DNA from: Dulcicalothrix desertica PCC 7102
GTDB lineage: Bacteria; Cyanobacteriota; Cyanobacteriia; Cyanobacteriales; Nostocaceae
DNA length: 43,266 bases
Reading direction: 5' to 3'
NCBI RefSeq assembly: GCF_003991905.1
Contig: NZ_RSCL01000050.1
Coordinates: 1-43,266 of the forward strand
Part shown: positions 14,712 to 22,596 of the stretch, one piece after another
Layout of the letters: each line of letters begins with the position of its first letter
How positions within the stretch are numbered: position 1 is the first letter of the stretch
Notes under the pieces: generated by a model
The model's database searches: none
Seen by the model: only the letters and a program-made list of their open reading frames with translations
What the model was told of the DNA's origin: nothing
Position numbers and translations under genes: made by a program

Positions 14712-17700
14712 ATGGCAATTAAGCGAACATCAGTATCAGCAAGTGAGGAAAAACTTAATTTTTCTGAACAAACAGAAGTTTTTGTTTTTCCTACATCATT
14801 TGCTCAAGCTAGATTATGGTTTTTTAACCAATTACAAACAGACAATCCTCTCTATAATGTCTCAACAGCGCTTCGTCTCACAGGTTCGCTCGATAGAAAT
14901 TTGCTTATAAAGGCATTTAATGATATTCTCCGGCGCCACGAAGTATTACGCACCTCATTTATATTGGTATCTGAACCAGTGCAGGTAATTGCACCTTCGT
15001 TGACTATACCCTTTTCTCTAATAGACTTACGTAATATCGAGGTTGCAGAACGCAAGATACAAATACAGCAAATTGCAACCGCAGAGTCTCAACGTCTTTT
15101 TGATTTAACTACGGCGCCACTAATACGAGTAACGTTACTACAACTTGAAGAAGCTCAACACGTCTTATTACTGAGTTTGCATCATATTATTGCTGACGGT
15201 TGGTCAATTGGAGTGTTAATTCGAGAACTAAGTATATTTTATCAAAATGGCAACCTGCCGGAACTACCCATTCAATATGCTGATTATGCTCAATGGCAAC
15301 GCACGTGGTTAACCGAAGAAGTTCTCGAAACTCAACGAGCTTACTGGCGCCATCAGTTACATAACATAGAAGTATTAAATTTTCCTACCGATAGACCAAG
15401 ACCTGCAATTCCTAGTTACAAAGGTGCAAAACAATATTTACAATTACCGCAATCGCTAAATAAAGCATTGGAGTCACTTAGCCAGCATTCAGGTGTTACA
15501 TTATTTATGACGCTTCTTGCTGCATTTCAGATTTTGCTATATCGTTACACGCAGCAATCTGATATTGTTGTAGGCTCACCAATTGCGAATCGGAACCGTA
15601 GCGAGATAGAAGGGTTGATTGGTTTTTTTGTCAATAGTTTAGTATTGCGTACTGATTTATCAGGCAATCCAACGTTTCAAGAACTTCTTTGTAGAGTCAA
15701 GGAAGTTACTTTAGGCGCTTATGCTCATCAAGATTTACCTTTTGAAAAATTAGTAGATGCACTACACCTAGAACGTTCTTTGAGTTATCATCCACTGTTT
15801 CAAATTGTGTTCTCACTTCAAAATACTCCAGTAGAAGCATTAGAGTTACCAGGTTTAACGTTTGAAGTACTTGAAATTGAGAATTGTAGCGCGAAGTTGG
15901 ATTTGGAGTTTCATCTGTGGCAAGATGCGGAAGGTTTGAAAGTTCAAGCTATATATAGTACTGATTTATTTGATGGCGCCACTATTACCCGGATGTTGGG
16001 ACATTTTCAAACGTTGCTAGAAAGTATTGTTGCTAATCCTATTCAGAAAATTTCTGATTTGCAGATAATAGAATCCCCCCTACCCCCCTTGATAAGGGGG
16101 GGAAGAGAATTAGAAATCGAGTTGTGTTTTCATGAGATTTTTGAAGCGCAAGTTGAAAAGACTCCTGATGCTGTTGCTGTAGTTTTTGGTTCGGAGCAAT
16201 TAACTTATCGAGAACTCAACATTCGAGCAAACCAGCTAGCGCATTATTTACAACAACTTGGGGTTAAACCAGAGTTTTTAGTTGGTATATGCTTAGAGCG
16301 TTCCATAGATATGATTGTAGGAGTTTTAGGCATCCTTAAAGCAGGTGGCGCCTATTTACCTTTAGACCCAACTTATCCCCCTGAGCGTCTTCACTACATG
16401 CTAGAAGATGCCCAAATATCAATCTTACTAACCCATTCCTCCTCATCTTCTGCCCCCCTTATCAAGGGGGGTTGGGGGGATCAACTCTACATCAATCAAA
16501 ACTTGAATATCACACAACAACCCCAAATAAACCCTACCAGTAACCTTACCCCCAACAACTTAGCTTACGTAATTTACACCTCTGGTTCTACAGGAAAACC
16601 CAAAGGAGTTCAAATAGAGCATAAAGGTTTAACTAACTTAATACATGCTCAAAAATCAACCTTTAACTTACAACCAACTGCGCGGGTATTACAATTTGCC
16701 TCTTTAAGTTTCGACGCCTCAATCTTTGAAATTGTCATGGCATTAGCAACAGGGGGAACTTTGTATTTAGCTTTAAAGGAATCCCTTTTACCTGGACAAC
16801 CTTTAATTGAAATGTTGCGTCGTAATAAAATTACTCATGTCACGCTTCCACCTACTGTACTAGCTGTTTTACCGCAAACAGAGTTTCCAGCACTGCAAAC
16901 TATTATTTGTGCTGGTGAACCCTGTACTCAGGATATTGTAAAAAAATGGAAACCAGGGCGCCGCTTTTTTAATGCTTATGGAGTTACTGAAGCTACTGTG
17001 TGGTCAACGGTTGCAGAAATTACCAGTGTGACTGATAAATTATCAATTGGGCGCCCGATTGTTAATACCCAAGTATATATATTAGATAAGTATTTAAATT
17101 CTGTGCCTATTGGGGTTGTAGGGGAATTGTATATTGGTGGTGATAGTTTGGCGCGTGGGTATGTTAATTCCACAAAAACTGAATTATTAATTTATAAAAC
17201 TGGTGATTTGGGGCGTTATTTGGCAGATGGGAATATTGAATTTTTAGGTCGTATTGACAATCAAGTAAAGATTCGCGGTTTTCGTATCGAGTTGGGAGAA
17301 ATTGAAACTGTATTAAATCAGCATCAAGATGTACAACAATCTGTTGTTGTTGTTAGAGAGAATGAATTAGGAAATAAGCATTTGGTGGCTTATATTGTCA
17401 AGAGTCAAAAGGCATCAATAATTGAACTAGATAGTTTAAAACAGACTTTGAAACAAACTTTAAAACAAAAATTGCCAGATTATATGGCGCCATCTGGTTT
17501 TATAGTAATTGATTGTTTGCCATTGACACCAGCGGGTAAGGTTGATTATTGCGCTTTAGCTGTGGGGGAAAGCACTGAAGTGCTTATTACTAGTGTTTTT
17601 CTTGCTCCTCGTACTGAAGCTGAGTTAAAACTGGAAAAAATTTGGGTTGAAGTTCTTGGTGTTGAACGTGTAAGTATTAATGATAATTTCTTTGATTTGG

Positions 17701-18704
17701 GAGGTAATTCGTTACTAGCTGTACAGCTTATAGAACAAATACATAAGCAGTTAAAACGAGATTTACCTTTAGCTGCTCTTTTTCTAAATCCAACAATTGC
17801 TCAGTTAGCAAGTCAGTTATGTTTAAATGATGCTCAACCTTGGTCTCCGTTAGTTGCTATTCAGCCTAATGGGGAAAATCCTCGTTTATTTTGTGTACAT
17901 CCTATTTTTGGTGTTGTTCTCCCTTATTTTGAATTAGCTCATTATCTAGGAAAAAATCAACCTTTCTATGGACTACAACCTGTTGGCATCGATGGAGAAA
18001 GTACACCATTAACTCGCATTGAGGATATGGCTACATGTTATATTAAAGCTTTACGTACAGTACAACCGAATGGCCCTTACTTTTTGGCTGGTTGGTCTTT
18101 TGGTGGTTTAGTTGCTTTTGAAATGGCTCAACAGCTACAATCAAATGGAGATGAGGTGGCTTTACTAGCATTACTTGACACTGCGGCGCCTATCTCTAGT
18201 AATCAACCTTCTGTTGGCGATGTTTTGAAATATATTTTCACAGTCGCTGCGCGTAATATTTGGTCTTTTTTACTTGATTATTGTTATTTATTTATAGCTT
18301 CAAATTCTAAAAATAAATTTGTTAAAAAAATTGTAAGTAATATATTATCACGTTTTCTTCAAGGAGATACGGCGATAGCAAACCTTTTATCTGATGAATC
18401 TAAGTCTCAAATTTTGAACGAGCTAACAATTAGCCCAATGCTTCGTATTTTTCAAGCTAATACTCAAGCAGTCCTTAACTACGTCCCAAAAGTCTACCCA
18501 AACCGAATTACTCTTTTTAGAACAAATGTTCATCAAGGCGCCGTTCAAAATCTAAACGATTGTTGGGATGCGCTAACTAGTGAAGGAGTAGACACTCATA
18601 TAATTCCAGGCAATCATCTTAATATGCTGAAGGCGCCTAATGTCGAAACACTTGCTCAACAACTAAAAGCTTGTCTACTCAAAAAAACATCAAAAATGAT
18701 TTAG
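14712..18704 (+). CDS. Single-module nonribosomal peptide synthetase (C-A-PCP-TE)
   Basis: 1330 residues. Condensation domain about 25-445 with HHIIADG at 157-163; adenylation domain about 470-960 with YTSGSTGKPKG at 621-631 and the A10 lysine in PAGKVDY; carrier domain with the phosphopantetheine Ser1000 in DLGGNS; thioesterase about 1045-1325 with the nucleophile Ser1129 in GWSFGG, Asp1156, and a His in GNHLNM. By alignment with the gramicidin PheA pocket I read the specificity code as D-A-F-T-I-A-A-V-W-K, close to codes for aromatic residues; this is only a hint. PLIRGG (about 459-464) and PLIKGGWG (582-589) come from in-frame DNA repeats. The stretch GYVNSTKTELLIYKTGD is about 15 residues shorter than usual between these motifs. 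The initial condensation domain expects an acyl or peptidyl donor that is not encoded alongside. It ends by overlapping the convergent HTH gene by 15 bp. Confidence 0.9.
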   Translation: MAIKRTSVSASEEKLNFSEQTEVFVFPTSFAQARLWFFNQLQTDNPLYNVSTALRLTGSLDRNLLIKAFNDILRRHEVLRTSFILVSEPVQVIAPSLTIPFSLIDLRNIEVAERKIQIQQIATAESQRLFDLTTAPLIRVTLLQLEEAQHVLLLSLHHIIADGWSIGVLIRELSIFYQNGNLPELPIQYADYAQWQRTWLTEEVLETQRAYWRHQLHNIEVLNFPTDRPRPAIPSYKGAKQYLQLPQSLNKALESLSQHSGVTLFMTLLAAFQILLYRYTQQSDIVVGSPIANRNRSEIEGLIGFFVNSLVLRTDLSGNPTFQELLCRVKEVTLGAYAHQDLPFEKLVDALHLERSLSYHPLFQIVFSLQNTPVEALELPGLTFEVLEIENCSAKLDLEFHLWQDAEGLKVQAIYSTDLFDGATITRMLGHFQTLLESIVANPIQKISDLQIIESPLPPLIRGGRELEIELCFHEIFEAQVEKTPDAVAVVFGSEQLTYRELNIRANQLAHYLQQLGVKPEFLVGICLERSIDMIVGVLGILKAGGAYLPLDPTYPPERLHYMLEDAQISILLTHSSSSSAPLIKGGWGDQLYINQNLNITQQPQINPTSNLTPNNLAYVIYTSGSTGKPKGVQIEHKGLTNLIHAQKSTFNLQPTARVLQFASLSFDASIFEIVMALATGGTLYLALKESLLPGQPLIEMLRRNKITHVTLPPTVLAVLPQTEFPALQTIICAGEPCTQDIVKKWKPGRRFFNAYGVTEATVWSTVAEITSVTDKLSIGRPIVNTQVYILDKYLNSVPIGVVGELYIGGDSLARGYVNSTKTELLIYKTGDLGRYLADGNIEFLGRIDNQVKIRGFRIELGEIETVLNQHQDVQQSVVVVRENELGNKHLVAYIVKSQKASIIELDSLKQTLKQTLKQKLPDYMAPSGFIVIDCLPLTPAGKVDYCALAVGESTEVLITSVFLAPRTEAELKLEKIWVEVLGVERVSINDNFFDLGGNSLLAVQLIEQIHKQLKRDLPLAALFLNPTIAQLASQLCLNDAQPWSPLVAIQPNGENPRLFCVHPIFGVVLPYFELAHYLGKNQPFYGLQPVGIDGESTPLTRIEDMATCYIKALRTVQPNGPYFLAGWSFGGLVAFEMAQQLQSNGDEVALLALLDTAAPISSNQPSVGDVLKYIFTVAARNIWSFLLDYCYLFIASNSKNKFVKKIVSNILSRFLQGDTAIANLLSDESKSQILNELTISPMLRIFQANTQAVLNYVPKVYPNRITLFRTNVHQGAVQNLNDCWDALTSEGVDTHIIPGNHLNMLKAPNVETLAQQLKACLLKKTSKMI
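16075..16102. repeat. CCCCCTTATCAAGGGGG-type repeat inside the NRPS gene, copy 1
   Basis: A C-run, TTGATAA and G-run form a dispersed palindromic repeat in the linker between the condensation and adenylation domains. It is translated in frame as PLPPLIRGG. Its orientation is opposite to that of copy 2 at 16452-16479. Confidence 0.75.
16452..16479. repeat. CCCCCTTATCAAGGGGG-type repeat inside the NRPS gene, copy 2
   Basis: This copy sits in the adenylation domain before the A3 motif, is read as APLIKGGWGD, and follows a run of serine codons (THSSSSSAP). It is inverted relative to the copy at 16075-16102, 350 bp away. Confidence 0.75.
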
Positions 18705-19154
18705 GGTTGATGACGATAATTTTCGCATTGAAAGTCCCATTGATTTTAATAAACGAGTGATGTGATAATTACTGACTTGAATGTCAAATTCTTGTGCTAG
18801 CTGTGTCCGTAACCATTGTGCCGTCCAACGTCCATTTGAGTATCCATAATCGCGGGGACTTTGGCAAACAAGCACTTTTAATCTATTTACATATTCGTCA
18901 CTAACAACTTTTGGTCTACCAATACTACTGTCATTCCATTTGTGTGCTTGACCTATTTGTAACATCATAATCCAGTAGCGCGCGGTTTCTTGTGAACATC
19001 CAACTGCTTTACAAATTTGTGTCTGTGTTTTACCAGTATCTGCTAGCAACATAATTTCAATTCTACGGCGCCATTCAGAACGTAAATCAGCATGTAAGCT
19101 TTGCTGTAATATTTTACGCTCTCTAGTAGTTAAGTACAAACCTTGTGTATCCAC
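18690..19154 (-). CDS. Stand-alone helix-turn-helix protein related to IS630-type DNA-binding regions
   Basis: A 154-residue protein with two HTH units: residues about 25-65 (RRRIEIMLLADTGKTQTQIC and CSQETARYWIMML) and a winged-helix part about 95-145 (SPRDYGYSNGRWTAQWLRTQ, VSNYHITRLLKSMGLS). This order is that of the DNA-binding half of IS630-family transposases, but no DDE catalytic region follows and no terminal repeats are seen. Similar short proteins occur in cyanobacteria on their own, so I take it as a domesticated regulator, not a broken transposase. The start is GTG at 19154, backed by a strong AGGAGGT (minus strand, 19163-19169) nine or so bases upstream. It is divergent from the RTX gene and convergent with the NRPS, so it could regulate either. 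Confidence 0.7.
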   Translation of the reverse strand: MDTQGLYLTTRERKILQQSLHADLRSEWRRRIEIMLLADTGKTQTQICKAVGCSQETARYWIMMLQIGQAHKWNDSSIGRPKVVSDEYVNRLKVLVCQSPRDYGYSNGRWTAQWLRTQLAQEFDIQVSNYHITRLLKSMGLSMRKLSSSTLNHF

Positions 19155-19456
19155 TCTGGCTTACCTCCTATCACTTTTAAATCCTAGAAACCCGGTTTCT
19201 GCTACATATTCTTGTCGTAGTTTTAAACGTCAAATTATGCAAAGATTTACAAAAATAAATATTAATTACAAAAAACGAATTAACTAATTTCAAAATATAG
19301 GTGTTTGCTGAATAAAAACATAACTACATGAATTATGTTTTATTTAATGGTCAAGACTTGTTGACAGTTAAAATTAGAATGCATAGCATAAAAAGGCAAG
19401 CAAAACTACTCAATTGCTTACTAATTTAAAACTCATGCAATCTTAAGGGTAAAACA
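19155..19456. promoter_or_regulatory. Divergent region between HTH protein and RTX gene
   Basis: 302 bp, AT-rich, without a gene. It contains the fourth copy of the GAAACCCGGTTTC repeat (19186-19200) and should hold the RTX promoter. AAGGG at about 19445 is a likely ribosome-binding site for the RTX ATG. Confidence 0.5.
19186..19200. repeat. AGAAACCCGGTTTCT repeat upstream of HTH gene
   Basis: Fourth copy of the near-palindromic 15-mer, about 30 bp upstream of the HTH gene start, mirroring the copy before the NRPS start (14653-14667). Confidence 0.65.
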
Positions 19457-20737
19457 ATGACAATAGCAGGTTATGACTCTAATGAGCTAAATGTGGGAGA
19501 TTCAGAGTTAGATACTCAAGAACCAAACTCTTTTAAGTTTCAAAATGAAACAGAAACAATATTACCAGTTGCAGAACTTATAAAAGTAGAGGGAGATGCA
19601 AACCAAAAAGTACAAATACAACAATTAGGACAACTTGAAAACAGCAATTTAAAACCAAATATAGATAAACAGCCAAATCAAAATATCGAAAATATCAATG
19701 AGGCGCCAGAATATAGAGAATATGTAAATTCTGGCTTCAATCCAATTCGAGGAACTCCTAACTCGGAAACTATTAACGGTACAAAGAACGATGATATTAT
19801 TGCTGCACTTGGTGGTGATGATAAAGTCTATGGTTTGGGTGGAAGTGATGCTATTAGTGGTGGCGCCGGAAACGACTATGTAGAAGGCAACGCTGGGAAT
19901 GACCAAATATATGGAGATTTTGCACCTAGCGGTAATTCAAGTTTAATTGGTATCGGAAACGACACCCTTTACGGTAATGATGGGACCGATTCTCTTTTCG
20001 GTCAAAACGGTACAGACTTTATCGATGGTGGTTCTGGTAACGACTACGCCGAAGGTGGAAATAACAATGACACTATTTACGGTGGTTTAGGAAATGATGT
20101 ACTCTACGGTGATGACTTTGAACAAAGCCCCGCAGTTAGTGGAGATGACATAGTTTACGGTGGTAGAGGCAGCGACCAAATCTATGGAGGACGCGGAAAA
20201 GACACTCTTTATGGTGAAAGCGGCAACGATAACTTATTTGGTGGACAAAGTAATGACTCGCTTAATGGTGGCGATGGTAAAGATAAATTAATTGGTACTG
20301 ACACAGATTTCTTTGGACAAATTCAAAATGGCTTTGGTGTCGGTGAAATTGATTCTTTGACAGGTGCAGGAAACAAGGACACCTTTGTTTTAGGATTGGC
20401 AGAAGCTAACGCTAGAGATGCAAATGGAAATGACACTGTAGTTTACGATGTTGTCCTTTACAATGACAGCAATACCAATGCGACTGGTACAAATGATTAT
20501 GCATTGATTACAGATTTTGGATTTGTTGGCGCTAATGTTGCCCGTGGCATCGATAAAATTCAACTTGCGGGTTCAGCGGATATGTATACATTAGGAAGTT
20601 CTCCTATTGCTTCTACATCGGGTACAGGAGTATTTCTTACCCAAGGTCAAAATACACCTGAATTAATTGGCATTGTTCAAGATATTTCATCCACTAGTTT
20701 GAATTTATACGACGCAAATCAGTTTGTTTTCGTGTAA
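19457..20737 (+). CDS. RTX calcium-binding secreted protein
   Basis: A 426-residue acidic protein. After an Asn/Gln/Glu-rich N-terminus (about 1-95) come roughly a dozen or more glycine-aspartate nonapeptides of the GGxGxDxxx type (about 105-285: GGAGNDYVEG, GNDGTDSLFG, GGRGKDTLYG, GGDGKDKLIG and others), which bind calcium and fold into a parallel beta-roll. The C-terminal ~130 residues (from FGVGEIDSLTGAGNKDTFVL to NLYDANQFVFV) match a tail common in cyanobacterial RTX proteins. There is no N-terminal signal peptide, as usual for type I secretion, where the signal is C-terminal. The haloperoxidase gene follows 45 bp downstream in the same direction. The type I exporter genes at 33916-39161 could serve it. 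Confidence 0.85.
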   Translation: MTIAGYDSNELNVGDSELDTQEPNSFKFQNETETILPVAELIKVEGDANQKVQIQQLGQLENSNLKPNIDKQPNQNIENINEAPEYREYVNSGFNPIRGTPNSETINGTKNDDIIAALGGDDKVYGLGGSDAISGGAGNDYVEGNAGNDQIYGDFAPSGNSSLIGIGNDTLYGNDGTDSLFGQNGTDFIDGGSGNDYAEGGNNNDTIYGGLGNDVLYGDDFEQSPAVSGDDIVYGGRGSDQIYGGRGKDTLYGESGNDNLFGGQSNDSLNGGDGKDKLIGTDTDFFGQIQNGFGVGEIDSLTGAGNKDTFVLGLAEANARDANGNDTVVYDVVLYNDSNTNATGTNDYALITDFGFVGANVARGIDKIQLAGSADMYTLGSSPIASTSGTGVFLTQGQNTPELIGIVQDISSTSLNLYDANQFVFV

Positions 20738-20782
20738 AAACTCGATTTTATACCAAGGAAAAAATACAGGAACAAATAAACT

Positions 20783-22432
20783 ATGGCAGCAAATCTAGCG
20801 GTAGAGTTTGGTGATGTTCTCCAAACTCCAGGAATTTTCCCCACGGAACAGGGTAAAGTCAATGTTTCTATTACCAATAAGGGTAATGCAGCCTTTAATG
20901 GCCCAGTTGACTTAAAACTTTATGCATCGATTGATAATGTACTCGATACAAATACATTAAATGTGTTGGGTTCACCAAGAGGCGCCACAGACCGACTCGA
21001 AGGAACTGATGAATTATTGGGTACTCTGGCAAATCAAAATATCCAACTGGCGCCGGGTCAATCGAAAACAATTACTGTAGATTTTTCACAATCAGAGTTT
21101 CGTACTCCAAGTGTCGTTTCACCCGGACTTTATTATCTGTTTGCCGAGGTGAATCAGGGTAATAATACTATCAATAGCAGCCAAGGTAAAATAATTACCC
21201 AAGGTGATGTAGTTATTCAGTGGAACTCGATATTATTGAACGCAATCGCGGATTCTGGAAAAGGCGATGCACTTAAAGGAACCGCACCACCAATAGCCGC
21301 GCGCAACCAAGCTATTGTTCACGCTGCTATCTATGACGCAGTTAACGCGATTGACCGCAGTCATAAACCTTACTTAGTAAATATCAGTGCTTCAGAAGCC
21401 GCAGGTGCATCGCAGGAAGTCGCAGCAGTGGCAGCGGCACATAAAGCCCTCGTTGACTTGTTCCCATCCCAAAAAGCTACCTTTGATGGTTACTATCAAA
21501 CATTTTTAAACTCAGTTCCAGATGGTACTGCAAAAACCAAAGGTATACAAATCGGAGAAAAAGTAGCCAACCAAATTTACAATGGGCGCCAAAATGACGG
21601 TTCAAATATCAACGTCAACTATACACCAGGAAATGGAATTGGTGATTGGAAACCTACATTTACCGATGGCGAAACGACGAATAATGACACTAACATGAAA
21701 CCTGCGCTTTTACCGCAGTGGGGTTTAGTAACACCCTTTGCAATTCCGAGTGCTTCCCAATTTCGCCCTGATTCACTGCCAGAATACAGTAGCCCCAATT
21801 ACGTCAAAGAATACAACGAAGTTAAAAGTCTCGGCGCCGAAAACAGTACAACTCGCAATGCAGACCAAACTGAAATCGCTCAATTTTGGGCATATGACCG
21901 TGATGATACCTTCCGTCCACCTGGTCAGTGGAACGCAGTTGCTCAGGATATCGCCCTTGCAAAAAGTAACAGCCTTGCCGAAAATGCTCGCATGTTCGCG
22001 TTGTTAAATCTTGCTCAAGCTGATGCTGGTATCGTTGCTTGGGATGCCAAGTATACTTATGAACAGTTCCGTCCAATTACAGCAATTCGCGAAGGTGACA
22101 AAGATAACAATCCCGAAACTGTTGCAGACCCCAACTGGGAACCATTATTAGATACACCCCCATTTCCAGATTACATATCAGGACACTCTGTCTTCGGTGG
22201 CGCCTCTGCCCAAGTTCTTGCAAGTTTCTACGGTACTGACAATATCAGTTTTGACATTTCCTCTCAAGAACTACCAGGTGTTTCTCGTTCTTTTGGTAGC
22301 TTTACTCAAGCTGCTAATGAAGATGCTATTAGTCGTGTTTATGGTGGTATTCACATCAACGCTGCGACAGTAGACGGGGTACAAGTCGGTAAGAATGTCG
22401 GTGATTACGTGGTTGATAACTTTTTGACTTAG
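20783..22432 (+). CDS. Vanadium-dependent haloperoxidase with CARDB-like N-terminal domain
   Basis: A 549-residue protein. Residues about 1-130 form a beta-sandwich of CARDB type (VNVSITNKGNAAFNGPVDLK, then APGQSKTITVDFSQ). The rest is the PAP2/vanadium-haloperoxidase fold. The vanadate pocket is complete: Lys423 and Arg430 in KYTYEQFRP, Ser466-Gly467-His468 in YISGHS, and Arg518 with His524 in SRVYGGIH. The K-x6-R and R-x5-H spacings equal those of the fungal chloroperoxidase. Such enzymes oxidise halides with hydrogen peroxide; related phosphatases share the pocket, so the substrate needs testing. No signal peptide is seen. It follows the RTX gene, suggesting joint expression and perhaps export. 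A strong terminator follows. Confidence 0.85.
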   Translation: MAANLAVEFGDVLQTPGIFPTEQGKVNVSITNKGNAAFNGPVDLKLYASIDNVLDTNTLNVLGSPRGATDRLEGTDELLGTLANQNIQLAPGQSKTITVDFSQSEFRTPSVVSPGLYYLFAEVNQGNNTINSSQGKIITQGDVVIQWNSILLNAIADSGKGDALKGTAPPIAARNQAIVHAAIYDAVNAIDRSHKPYLVNISASEAAGASQEVAAVAAAHKALVDLFPSQKATFDGYYQTFLNSVPDGTAKTKGIQIGEKVANQIYNGRQNDGSNINVNYTPGNGIGDWKPTFTDGETTNNDTNMKPALLPQWGLVTPFAIPSASQFRPDSLPEYSSPNYVKEYNEVKSLGAENSTTRNADQTEIAQFWAYDRDDTFRPPGQWNAVAQDIALAKSNSLAENARMFALLNLAQADAGIVAWDAKYTYEQFRPITAIREGDKDNNPETVADPNWEPLLDTPPFPDYISGHSVFGGASAQVLASFYGTDNISFDISSQELPGVSRSFGSFTQAANEDAISRVYGGIHINAATVDGVQVGKNVGDYVVDNFLT

Positions 22433-22450
22433 GGAACTACTAAAATTAAA

Positions 22451-22476
22451 AGGGCGGGCAAGGATGCCCACTCCAC
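22451..22476. repeat. GGGCGGGCAAGGATGCCCA hairpin repeat
   Basis: A short imperfect GGGC...GCCC hairpin of a common cyanobacterial dispersed type, just after the haloperoxidase stop and before the main terminator. Confidence 0.5.
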
Positions 22477-22494
22477 AAGAAAAAACACTAAAAT

Positions 22495-22531
22495 ACCAGT
22501 CAACAAGTATATTGTTGACTGGTTATTTTTT
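22495..22531 (+). terminator. Rho-independent terminator after haloperoxidase
   Basis: A perfect 12-bp stem ACCAGTCAACAA / TTGTTGACTGGT (22495-22506, 22512-22523) with a 5-base loop is followed by TATTTTTT. It ends the RTX-haloperoxidase unit and separates it from the CHAT-TPR gene. Confidence 0.85.
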
Positions 22532-22596
22532 GTCACTTGTAACTTGCGGTAGCATATTGGAGAAAGAAGAAAGGTAAAATATACGAGCGATAAAGC

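Noticed and set aside
18690-19154. IS630-type insertion sequence
   Set aside because: Only the DNA-binding half is present, with its own good ribosome-binding site and no terminal inverted repeats or DDE motif; a stand-alone regulator is more likely.
14279-19200. CRISPR array
   Set aside because: The GAAACCCGGTTTC copies are short, few, irregularly spaced and in both orientations; no array of repeats with even spacers exists in the window.
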